Part shown: piece by piece, positions 54,518 through 64,000 of the stretch
How positions within the stretch are numbered: position 1 is the first letter of the stretch
Layout of the letters: every line of letters starts with the position of its first letter
Source: Basidiobolus meristosporus CBS 931.73
Lineage: Eukaryota; Basidiobolomycota; Basidiobolomycetes; Basidiobolales; Basidiobolaceae
DNA: 64,000 nucleotides
Reading direction: 5' to 3'
NCBI GenBank assembly: GCA_002104905.1
Contig: MCFE01000385.1
Location: forward strand, 19,470 to 83,469
Notes under the pieces: generated by a model
What the model was told of the DNA's origin: nothing
What the model saw: the letters and a program-made list of their open reading frames with translations, nothing else
Databases searched by the model: none
Made by a program: the position numbers and the translations under genes

Positions 54518-54885
54518 TCTTGATATAAGAGTTGTAAAGGAATAGGAATTTTAGTAAGTGATGTAATCATTAAAACTTAAATTGATTTTGTACAGGTTCC
54601 AGCAGCTCCTGATATAAATATCAACAGATCAAGTGCAGACTAATTGTATTTTCTGATGTAGCTTGTTACAGATGACTTACTTGATTGCATCCTTGTCACC
54701 CAATTAGATCCTACTGTATATATTTTTTGTCTGAAAAGGCTTTGCTGATTCATCTGCTCCCCAATGCCACTGATTAATTAAATAATCACTACTATACTGG
54801 CAAACTGAATAAAAAATTGTTTGATTTGACTAAAAGCTGATCTAGCTTAAACATATAAGCAGTGAATCATTACAACTGCAATGTC
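54518..54885. repeat. Degenerate Gypsy LTR (solo), plus orientation
   Basis: Similar over its length to the LTRs at 58912-59279 and 63479-63845, for example ATAAGAGTTGTAAAGGAATA, GGTTCCAGCAGCTCC and ATTTGACTAAAAGCTGATCT. It has many changes and is therefore old. Confidence 0.75.
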
Positions 54886-55680
54886 AGCTAACAGCCTGTT
54901 GAATTATTCAATTATTTAATATTATTCAGCAGCCAAGCTCCTATCTAACAATTCTAGACTGGCCTTAGCTACTCTAGAACACATTTACAGCCTAAATCTT
55001 GCCATTTTCTCTCTTATTGATGATGATTATTCCCATAGAGTCAAAATCAAATTAGCACACTTGCCAAACATTATGTATCAGCCCTGAAATGATTTCAGAA
55101 CTCTTCTGCATACTTAGAAATCCTCCCAACTGGGTGTTACATTTGTATTACTTCTACAAGCTTTGTTATAAATTAACAGCATCTTTTCTATGATCACTAC
55201 TTGTCAATAAGTTCCTCATATCCAAACACTTCACTGGTAGCATCATGACACCCAATGCTGTCAATGAAATCTTGCTAGATATTACTACAGAAGACCACTA
55301 GAATAAATACACAAATTGGCCCTGCACTTCAGGCATTAGTATTACTAGTTATGTGTATGAGTATTGATTGGAGCTTGTGAAAACTACTTTGGGTGGTAGA
55401 TGCTCTTTGGTAACTGGACAATCTACCTTATTTATCCAGTCTTTTAATGGGTTATTGTAGAATGAAATGCTCCATGGGCAACTGGGCCATTACTACTGGG
55501 CTATTGCTGAAATGTAATTGCCTTGCTCACAATGGAAACCATTGCTCAAACATACTACCTTGTTGCAATATATCTCAAATTTTTCCTGATTTCATATTCT
55601 GGTGCATGGTGTATTACTTCTTGGCCTTGCTGCAACTGCATGATGGCTTCAGTACTTTCTCTCTGTAGTACAATAATATC

Positions 55681-56669
55681 TTAGTGCTAAAACTTACCCA
55701 ATCATGAAGTGTGGGAGCTATAAAATACATCTCCTGGATCTCTCACAGTTTACAGCATTAACATCCACTGTGCCTGGAGAAGCCAGCTATCTTGCCAACA
55801 GCTGGATATAATCAATGCACATAATATTAAGAGCATTGACATGATAGCCATTGAACACTGCTATATAGCATACAAAACTAATCTCAACAATGAAAATAAG
55901 TAGATAGCTAGGCTAGACAAAGATTTGGGCCCTGATATCAGTACAACTACCATGCTATTTTGGCCTTGATAAGGTATAGCTGACAGTGGACTCAGGTTGA
56001 TGAGAATCAGTGGCCAGCAGCACTTGTTTGTAGAGCACTCATCTAGCAAGAATTTTTTGGGTGTTGTAGCCAAGGTATATTCATCAATACCTTCGAAATA
56101 GCATTTGAATCTTTGTTGTGGCTAATGTGTGGACTCAGATACATTGTAAATGTTTGTGCTTGTTTAAAACTGAATGGAATACTATATAGCCTCACAGTAC
56201 CTACTGGACACCATGAGCAACTGCATAAGAATTGTTGGTCTGGGTAATGCTTTTGTATATACAAAATGCAATCAATATTTCCATTGTGTGACAGTGCACT
56301 CCTGCAGAGTTCAACACCTTGCAATAATGTTACATTCTGCAGCAATGCCACACAGTTGATAGCTCATACTGCCAAAATCTTGGACTATCCTGAAACTGTT
56401 AGAGTATGTGCCTAACTATTGAGAATCTTCAAAGTTTTAAGTGCAGCCAGTTGTGCTGCACTCCAAAGAGGTAATTGAGCATACAGGAAAAGAAAATCAA
56501 CTGCCTAAAGTCTCCATATCACATATTCTAGACATAGTAAAGATTCCACTAACAGACAAAGCAACAATGTCAAGAAGTCTGATTATTACCACAATACCTG
56601 TGGCAGAGCTTTGGGTAAGCATTAGGCTCCTCAAGGGGTTGCAGCGCATCTGTAACTTTGGTGCTTAAG
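55681..56669. other. Unassigned AT-rich DNA
   Basis: Frames of 60-102 codons exist on both strands (55861-56073, 56043-56351 -, 56441-56668 +) but none has recognisable content. Likely decayed repeat DNA. Confidence 0.35.
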
Positions 56670-56985
56670 TATTACAATATACTGCTTGATTGTGTAAATA
56701 GGATCAGTTTTAATTCAATCAAGTAGTATATGCTTAGTATATCAGTATATCAGTATTATCTATCAGATCAATAGTATTAGTCAGCAGATGAATCAGCAAG
56801 CCCTTATCATACAGAAATAGATATATCAAGTATCATATAGCTGGGTGATGATGATGTTATCAAATGAGTCATCAGCCACAACCTACATTGGGAAATACAA
56901 TTAGTCAGCAATTGATATGGCAAAATGTAGATAAGGAGCTGCTGGAACCTCAACAAAGATCAGTTCTAGTTTAAGTGGCTATAAC
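56670..56985. repeat. Degenerate Gypsy LTR, inverted orientation
   Basis: Reverse-complement similarity to the LTR at 58912-59279: GGGTGATGATGATG, CAAATGAGTCATCAGCCACA and GGAGCTGCTGGAACCTCAA. It has opposite orientation to the Gypsy element nearby. Confidence 0.7.
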
Positions 56986-57454
56986 TCTAGCCAAACTCCC
57001 TCTTGCTCTGCAACCCTTATATTGTAACTTGTAACCTAAGTAGATGTACTTGGCTTCTACAAGAGTATCTTGCAAGGACTGGCAATGTGCTGCTGAACCT
57101 TGTAATGCCATCTCAAAACCAGGATGTACAGGAATCTATAGACAAACTATGATATAAAACCACTAGAATCCAGCCAAATTTATTAGCCAGGGGCTTTACA
57201 GCAGTGGTGCAAATTGAACAGTGGATTTTAATGAACCTACTTGTTAGCTTGAGCTTTGGTATCATTCTGATATTTGGTAGAGCAACTTGAATAGGTTGGT
57301 GCATTCTGCCAGTAAACCTTAACTCAAGATTTAACAGAAATAAGCAAACTGGCTTAATGATACTCTGTATCTGGCTGGGAAAGCTTTTTACCTATCCTTT
57401 TCCCTTAGTTGTTGGCTCTGCCATGCCCTTGACTGTTACTTTATCTTGTTATAA
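56986..57454. other. Unassigned AT-rich DNA
   Basis: Nothing recognisable; the short minus-strand frame 57113-57304 has no domain. Confidence 0.3.
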
Positions 57455-57655
57455 CCCTTGATATCAGAATTCTTGAGGAATAGGGTATTCAGCTAGTATT
57501 GTATTCACTAAAACATGAACTGATCTTGGTTGAGATCTCAGAAATTCCTTGTATGCATTCTGCTAGATGAATTAATGACTAATTTTATTTCCTAATATGT
57601 GTTGTGGCTGATAACTCACTTAATTCCATCATCATCACCCAATCAGTTCTCACTT
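57455..57655. repeat. Truncated Gypsy LTR, plus orientation
   Basis: Similar to the first two thirds of the Gypsy LTR (GTATTGTATTCACTAAAACA, GTTGTGGCTGAT, CATCATCATCACCCAAT) and stops where the AGACTTG repeat begins at 57,656. The rest of the LTR was not found on the far side. Confidence 0.65.
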
Positions 57656-58045
57656 AATAGACTTGCTCTGTTGGATAGTGCCACATTGAGCCATGAGTGC
57701 CAAATGATGCCATAGTGTGCCAGGAAGGCCAAGATAGCCTATACTTAGCCACAGAGTGTGCAGCATAGCTCTGCATTGTCATGCAAAGCAGCCCTTGTGC
57801 TTCACCCATTGTGTTGGAGAATATCCATTTTTTGACCTTTTTTTTAGGTCAATGTTGAACAGGATGTATAAGTGCACAAAAGGATTGAAGATATGCATCT
57901 GGTACTCAATACCCATGGCACTCTGAATCTAGCACCTATGGCTTGTAACATGTAACAAAAATGCATGGCACTATCTTGGTCCATGGTACTATCTGGCACT
58001 ATAAGTGCATTGTATTGATCTTACTTTAGGGCTAATAATCAAATA
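57656..58045. repeat. Copy of the 'AGACTTG' repeat
   Basis: Homologous to the left arm plus centre of the palindrome at 52,450-53,181, ending in the first bases of the second arm (AATATAGTGCAGA). This suggests a truncated palindrome. Confidence 0.7.
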
Positions 58046-58574
58046 TAGTGCAGAAGTCAATGTTACACAACAGAACATTCTATGGAAGCTCCCCTTTAAT
58101 TTTTGTAGCTCAATACTATATATATATTGCATGTCTCAAAACCTAGTCACATGATCAACTGACCCCTGACAAATTCCCATGTGATATTCTAGTTTGTTCT
58201 TTTGTATATTTCTATCTTGGCACACATACTGTGCTTTCACCCCACAACCCCATCAGTATTAGCCAATATCTCTGGGCATCAATATTGCAAAAAGTACATA
58301 AAGTCCTATCCACCCTTATTTATTCTCAGTCTGATGAACACAGGTCAAAAATAAAGAGCCTTGCCTTGTTGATCCACACCTAAGTCCTTTCCTGGTCCTG
58401 CCTTGCCTAGCACTACTCTCCTGCCTTGTGTTGATTCATAACACCAACTGTCAATGCTTCTGGTGATATAATAATCTCAAATCTATGCTACATCTTTTTC
58501 TGTACTTTTGGAGAGTATAACCTGTGCCTCCTGATTTTTTTTTCTATTATTGATGTCTATTAGTCAGAATGCAT
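58046..58574. other. Unassigned AT-rich DNA
   Basis: No open frame or recognisable repeat. The right end may contain the C-terminal integrase region of the next relic, since isolated similarity to the Gypsy copy is visible (AACTGTCAATGCTTCTGGTG). Confidence 0.35.
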
Positions 58575-58911
58575 TCATGATGAGTTTTGGCTGGGTAAAA
58601 TCTCCTGGAATCCTTGGATCACATGCATACACCAAGTAAAATGGCAGTTGTTGGATAGTATTGTGCACTTTGCTCTGCAGGCAAACAGTACTGGTTCTGT
58701 ATACTCATCCCGTCTACTTAGAGTTCCATTTGCATACATAGTCAGTATTTTTCCAAATGAATCATTAAACTGCTGAGTGACCCCATTAGTTGTAGGGTCA
58801 TATGCCAAAGTTTTCATGTGATTGATCTGCTCCATTTCCAGATAGGCTTCCAAAGTTTTGCCATAAAGCCCACTCCACTATCACACATGACTTCTACAGG
58901 GCATCAACTTC
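58440..58911 (-). pseudogene. Older Gypsy copy: integrase fragment
   Basis: The minus frame 58575-58853 (MEAYLEMEQINHMKTLAYDP) parallels the integrase segment of the Gypsy at 58912-63845 (LEAYLEMQQIRHLKTLAYHP) but has lost residues in TERFNG-type motifs and is interrupted. It is cut at 58911 by the 3' LTR of the younger element. Confidence 0.8.
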
Positions 58912-59279
58912 TGTTACAAGTCTTGGTATAAGAATTGTAGAGGAATGGGGAGTTTAGCTAGTATTGTATTCACTAAAACTTGAACTGATTTTTATTGAGG
59001 TTCCAGCAGCTCCTTAAATACATTTTGCCAGATCAATTGCTGACTAATTGTATTTCCTAATGTAGGTTGTGGCTGATGACTCATTTGATTGCATCATCAT
59101 CACCCAATAAGATCCTACTTAATATATCTATTTCTGTCTGATAAGGGTCTGCTAATTCATTTGCTGACTAATGCTACTGATTTCATAGATAATACTGGTA
59201 TACTGATAACCTAAACATATACTAATTGATTTGACTAAAAACTGATCTAACTTAAACATTCAAGCGGCAGATCATAACA
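58912..59279 (-). repeat. Gypsy 3' LTR
   Basis: 368 bp, TGTTACAAG at one end and CATAACA at the other, preceded in element orientation by a purine-rich tract. Confidence 0.88.
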
Positions 59280-59430
59280 TTCTCCCTTACTAAAGTTGAG
59301 AGGGTTCTCCTGAATCTCTTCTCTTGTGATACCAATAGCTTGATGGTTCAGTATTATCAGCAAGTCTTGCAAGCTTGAGTCTGTCCCTATGCACTAAGTC
59401 TTCTCGGATATTGCCTTGTTTGTCCACCAG

Positions 59431-62400
59431 TTAGTAAGTTGCAAATGGACATTCTCTGATGATCTTGAATGGTCCTGTCCATTGTGGCTCAAACTTCTTC
59501 CGAGTGTTGTTTCTTAGCAATACCAAGTTCCCAACTGTTAATGCTTCTGGTGCTATAGTCTTATCAAATCTCTGCTTCATCTTTTCTGCACTTTGAGATA
59601 CTTTGGTCTGTGCCTCTTGACATCTTTGTTCCAGTTGCTGGTGTCTACTTGGCCAACTGAGTTCATCTTCTAAGGTGTCTGTAAGTTTTGGTTGTGTGAG
59701 ATCTCCTGGAATCCTTGGTTCACATCCATAAACTAAGTAAAATGGCAATTGCTGGGTGGTGTTGTGTACTCTGACTCTGCATGCAAAGAGTGCTTGGTCT
59801 ATACACTCATCCCATCTACTGACAACTCCATTTGCATACTTGGTCAGCATTTTTCCAAATAATCCATTAAACCGCTCAGTGACTCCATTAGTTCTGGGGT
59901 GATATGCCAAGGTTTTCAAGTGTCTGATCTGCTGCATTTCCAGGTAAGCCTCTAATGTCTTTGACATAAAGTTTGCACCTCTATCGGATAAGATATCCAC
60001 AGGGCATCCAAACTTCATCAGGATCTCATGGTAAATGAAACTTGCAACTTCTTGTTCACTGGCTATTGGTACAGCTTTAACAACTGGCCATTTAGTGGCT
60101 TGGTCAATTGCTACTAGGATCCAACGGTTGCATTTCCTGGTAGTTGGCAGTCTTCCAATAAAGTCAATTCCTCATCTCTCAAATGGTCTTACAGGCTCCA
60201 AAGGGAAGAGTTTGGCAATTCTTTGTGGCTGGCCTTGATTGATTTGGCAGTTTGGGCATGTTTTCACTAGCTTCTCAATATCTTGTTTCATTCTGGGCCA
60301 CCATGCTCTGGCTTTCACAAGGCTATAGGTTCCTTCAATCCCAAGATGTCCATATCCATTGTGTAGCTTATGTATTAAATCCAGGCAAGAAACATAAGGG
60401 CAATAGGCAATAGGGCTTCCATCAACAATTTGGTAGTGTTTCATCCTGTACTACAAATTTGCTGGCTTCATCACGGATTATCTTCTTGATATCTTCATCC
60501 ACCTCATTAGGAATGGCTTGGTCCTCCAAGTACTTTGCTAATAGGTCAGGCCAATCTGATTCATGCACCAAGTTGAGTTGTGCAACTTGATCCAATCTTG
60601 ATAAGGTGTCAGCAACCGTGTTGTTTTTTCCAGGGCAGTAGACAATCTCCAGGTCAAATTACTGAATGTATTCACTCCATCTTGTCATTCTTCTAGAGAG
60701 TACCTTCTGAGTAAATATATACTTGAGGGAGGCATGATTGGTCTTCACAGTGCTTTTAACTCCTTCAATATAGCATCTCCATGTCTTCAAACAGTGTGTT
60801 ATAGCAAGCATCTCCTTCTCATGGACTGGAAAGTTTTGTTCTGCTGAGTTCAGTTTCTTGGACTCAAAGGCAACAGGGTAGTCCTTTCCCTTGTGTACTT
60901 GGCTCAGCACTCCACCAATTGCATAATCTGAAGCATCTGTGCGCAGAGTGAACTCTTTTCTGAAGTCTGGTATTCTTAAGCTTGGCAGCTTAGCAAGTTC
61001 ATTCTTGAGCATTTGGAAGGCAGTCTCACAAGCTATGTCCCACGTGTAGGTATTGTCATTCTTAAGGATATCAGTTAAAGGGGCTGCAATACTTGCAAAA
61101 GACTTGACAAATCTCCAATAATAGGAAACCATTCCAAGGAATGATCTGAGTTCTGATATGCTATGGGGCTGCTTCAAATTTGTGATAACTTCAACCTTCT
61201 TAGGGTCTAAGGTCACTCCTGTGCTGGTCACTATGTGTCCCAGGTATTCAATGTGTTCCTTGAAGTATTCACACTTGGCTAGCTTGCCATATAGCTTGTT
61301 CTCTCTTAGTTCTTCAAGACCTTTTCAATGTGCACCATGTGATCCTGTTCTGTCTTTCTGTATATCAATATGTCATCCAGGTATATTATCACAAACTTGT
61401 CTAAGTACTCCTGAAAGACAGTCTGCATCAGCATCATGAATGTTGCAGGGGCATTAGTGAGGCCAAAACTCATGACTAAGTACTTGTAATGTCCATATCT
61501 GGTCCTAAATGCTGTCATAGGAATATCTTCTGGTTTCACCCTAATTTGGTTGTATCCTGACATGAGGTCAATCTTGCTGAAAATAGTGGCTCCATTAAGT
61601 TGGTCCAAAAGCTCATCAATCCAAGGTATGGGGTACTTATTCTTGACGGTAACTGAGTTCAGGGCTCTGTAGACAATGCACATCCTAAGTGTTCCATCCT
61701 TCTTTTTCACAAAAAGCACTGGTGCTCCCCAGAGTGACTTGCTGGGCCTGATGTATCCTTGCTCCAATAGCTGATCAATTTGTCTCTTCATTTCCTCCAA
61801 TTCCAATGGACTCATTCTGTAAGGTGTCTTGCTCACTGGAGGGCTATTTCCTGTGTCAATGGCATGATCCACGTCTCTGACTGGTGGTAGGCTTACAAGC
61901 TCATCTGGGAACACGTCTGAATACTTCTTCAAGAGAGTCTGGACCTGCTGGGGTGCTGGGGTAGAGGAATCCTCCTGTAATACCGCCATGAGGAACATCT
62001 CAGTACCTTTTATAAGTGCTCTACAGAACTGGGTCTTGCTAAGTTCACTTGTCTCACACACACTGGAATTGACCAAGTTGAAATCCAGCCTGGCAGGTAA
62101 TAGCTCATAGGTCTTGTTGTCTTTTTGGATCTGAGTAGCATGAGTACTCCAGTTGATTGATGGATTACAACAAAATAGCCAGGTTTTTCCAAGTACAAGG
62201 TCAAACTTGCAGTTCCCAAATATATAAGCCTGTAGGTCTTCTTCATAGTCATCAATCTTCATTCTTACTGGCTGGGTAATACGGTTGATTATATGGGAGT
62301 TCTCATCAGCTGTGGAGACTGAAGTTGATTTGGTAGGTTCCAAGTTGATTCCAGCTTTCAAGGCAAATTGCTCAGACATGTACTCATGCAATACTCCTGA

Positions 62401-63420
62401 GTCAATCATGATCTTGGCAGGTACTCCATTGATTACTCCATTCAAGTACAATAACTTCCCTGAGTTTGAGGTCATTTGGGACAAGTACTCTTCTGTCATA
62501 TGGAAGGTGAGTTCCAAGTCTTCTTCAAGCTCATCTTCCACATTACTGTGTTCATGGGACTCAATATGGTTGAAGGTTCTTGTTGGCTGGTGTCCATTTC
62601 TTCTCTGAGGGTATTACTTTGCAATATGTCCTTGCTGGTGGCAATTGAAGCAAAGTCCTTTCTTCTTACATTCTTCTGAGGTAGGATTCTTCTGCATAGC
62701 GTCTATTTCCATTGGTACTGCTTCTGATTCTCTTCTTTCATAATGATTGTAGCCTTTCTGATTAGTCACTGTAGGCTTCCCAACTCCAAACATAGCTGAG
62801 TCATAGTCAATGGCAATCTTGATGGCTTCTTCAATAGTCTGAGGTCTTTGGTAACTCACTTCCTTGCAAGTTCTTTCTTTCAACCCATCAATAAAGTATT
62901 CAACTTGATCCAGAGGGTTCATTCTTTTAATTTGCTCAGGTAGACATCTATATTCATAGATATACTCTTGGACCATTCCTTACTGTCTGAGTGTCTTTAA
63001 CTTCCTTCTTAGTAGTGTCTACTGGTGTGGAGGTTCAAAAGCATCCTGTATTTCCAACACAAACTCATCCCAGGTAGAGATTGTAGAGCATCCCATCATA
63101 GTGGCCAACCTGAACTTGTTGTGGTACCACTGTAAAGCTGCATCTGCCAGGTAAGAAGCTGCATAATGCAACTTGCTTTCTGGAGCAATTCCTTTAGCTT
63201 TAAAAGCTTCTTCAATCTGAAAGAGCCAAATTCCCAGGTTTTCATTGACTCTGCCATGGTACCGGTTGACCTTCACACTAAAGTTGCTCTTAACAGGGCT
63301 TTGCTGGTTCTGAGCCATGGTAGTCATTCCTTGTTGCTGTTGGCTGAGGATCTGGAGTAACTGTTGCTGTTGGGCCAGGATTTGCTGCATGGCATTCTTC
63401 CATTCTTGATTGTCCAACAT
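59431..63420 (-). pseudogene. Gypsy gag-pol, interrupted by stops and frameshifts
   Basis: In order: gag (63420 to about 62614) with Gln-rich N-terminus, RYHGRVNENLGIWLFQIEEA and a CCHC knuckle start CFNCHQQGH; protease with DSG at about 62,390; RT 62,000-61,306 with [23 protein letters not shown] and the YLDD active site; RNase H 61,231-60,659 with LRTDASDYAIGGVL and FPVHEKEMLAI; integrase 60,444-59,431 with the HHCC site (CPNC), ILSDRGANFMS, YHPRTNGVTERFNG and a GPFKI tail. RT before integrase defines Ty3/Gypsy. Breaks include a stop at about 63,019, a stop at 62,614, a one-base deletion near 61,306 shifting frame, and a stop at 60,172. No chromodomain was seen. Confidence 0.9.
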
Positions 63421-63468
63421 CTTGAGGGTGGTTTCTTCTTTCTTCAGGAGGGAGATTTCTGGTTATTG

Positions 63469-63478
63469 CTGCTACCAA
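63469..63478 (-). other. Gypsy primer-binding site
   Basis: Read on the minus strand the bases adjoining the 5' LTR are TTGGTAGCAGC. This fits pairing with a tRNA 3' end finishing GCUACCA, as initiator tRNA-Met does in fungi; beyond seven bases the match depends on this species' tRNA. Confidence 0.55.
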
Positions 63479-63845
63479 TGTTACAAGTGTTGGTATAAGA
63501 GTTGTAGAGGAATAGGAAGTTTAGCTAGTATTGTATTCACTAAAACTTGAACTGATTTTTATTGAGGTTCCAGCAGCTCCTTAAATACATTTGCCAGATC
63601 AATTGCTGACTAATTGTATTTCCTATTGTAGGTTGTGGCTGATGACCCATTTGATTGCATCATCATCACCCAATAAGATCCTACTTAATATATCTATTTC
63701 TGTCTGATAAGGATCTGCTGATTCATTTGCTGACTAATGCTACTGATTTCATAGATTACACTGATATACTGATAACCTAAACATATGCTCATTGATTTGA
63801 CTAAAGACTGATCTAACTTAAACATTCAAGCGGCAGATCATAACA
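63479..63845 (-). repeat. Gypsy 5' LTR
   Basis: 367 bp and about 4 percent different from the 3' LTR by eye count. Confidence 0.88.
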
Positions 63846-64000
63846 CTCCATTCAAGTATAATAGCTTTCCTGAGTTTGAGTTCAATGGGTAAAAGGTATA
63901 CTTCTGTCTTATGGAATGTGAGTTATGAGTCTTCTTTAAGTTCATCCTCCATATTTTTATGCTTGAGGGCTTCAATGTGAGTGAAGGTTCTTGTGATAGA
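63846..64000 (-). pseudogene. Older Gypsy copy: protease-region fragment
   Basis: DNA similar to 62,436-62,590 of the adjacent element (CTCCATTCAAGTATAATAGC, then TTTCCTGAGTTTGAG) continues to the window end, in the same orientation and with decay. Confidence 0.75.

Larger units (their letters stand above)
52140..55680 (-). mobile_element. Family B repeat, copy 2, carrying several later insertions
   Basis: Blocks at about 52,140-52,449, 53,182-53,560, 54,240-54,460 and 55,260-55,680 align in order and orientation with 42,940-44,470. They are separated by a palindrome (52,450-53,181), an AT-rich insert (53,565-54,231) and a degenerate Gypsy LTR (about 54,518-54,885). Copy 1 lacks all three and serves as an approximate empty site. 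Confidence 0.55.
58912..63845 (-). mobile_element. Ty3/Gypsy LTR retrotransposon, full length but inactive
   Basis: LTRs at 58912-59279 and 63479-63845 (TGTTACAAG...GATCATAACA on the plus strand) flank a minus-strand gag-pol. Next to the 5' LTR is TGGTAGCAGC, a primer site that could pair with the 3' end of a tRNA; AGTAAGGGAGAA precedes the 3' LTR as polypurine tract. I count about 15 differences between the LTRs, more than in either Copia. No target duplication is seen: the left flank ends ACTTC and the right begins CTCCA. The flanks belong to different parts of an older Gypsy copy. Confidence 0.9.

Overview
The window reads as nuclear DNA of a fungus. Hand-built gene models need short spliceosomal introns, mostly 52-65 bp with GT/AG ends. 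Several products are characteristically fungal: a vacuolar-type cation/H+ exchanger with a YccF-like module, a DUF2421/ER-transporter family membrane protein, a Rua1-type regulator, a fumarate reductase fused to cytochrome b5, and GPI-anchored wall proteins. The species cannot be fixed from sequence alone; an early-diverging lineage is my guess, not a demonstration. No rRNA, tRNA or CRISPR array was seen. All exon coordinates come from reading frame and splice-site logic without transcripts.

Region 1, about 1-34,000, is gene-bearing. In order: a truncated exchanger gene (-), an LRR protein with signal peptide and GPI tail (-), a sphingosine/long-chain-base kinase (-), a Ser-rich acidic protein (+), a Rua1-domain regulator (+), a helical protein of unknown role (+), a multi-pass membrane protein (-), a small secreted protein (-), two neighbouring GPI-anchored surface proteins (-), a FAR1-domain protein (-), a 1239-residue membrane protein (+) and a fumarate reductase-cytochrome b5 fusion (+). 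Intergenic stretches of 0.7-2 kb hold little I can interpret. Four genes encode secreted or GPI-anchored products, so the left half is rich in cell-surface functions.

Region 2, about 34,000-64,000, has no convincing host gene and is a nest of retroelements. A young Copia element (37,269-41,955) has LTRs that look identical, a TATGT target duplication and an intact polyprotein frame; it sits inside an older, opposite-strand Copia relic. That relic's own 5' LTR was also hit by a solo LTR. A second Copia (44,970-49,659, target duplication ATAAA) has four stops and no frameshift, and lies inside a decayed repeat of a Gypsy-like family. A Ty3/Gypsy element (58,912-63,845) with broken frames closes the window, flanked by parts of an older Gypsy copy.

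The most unusual item is an AT-rich insert at about 53,565-54,231 within one decayed repeat. It carries a broken reading frame with two tandem Cys motifs of identical spacing followed by a 9-residue tandem repeat. It resembles neither the retroelements nor the host genes here and may be a remnant of a foreign, possibly large-DNA-virus-like, gene. A 0.73-kb palindrome at 52,450-53,181 is a second unexplained structure.
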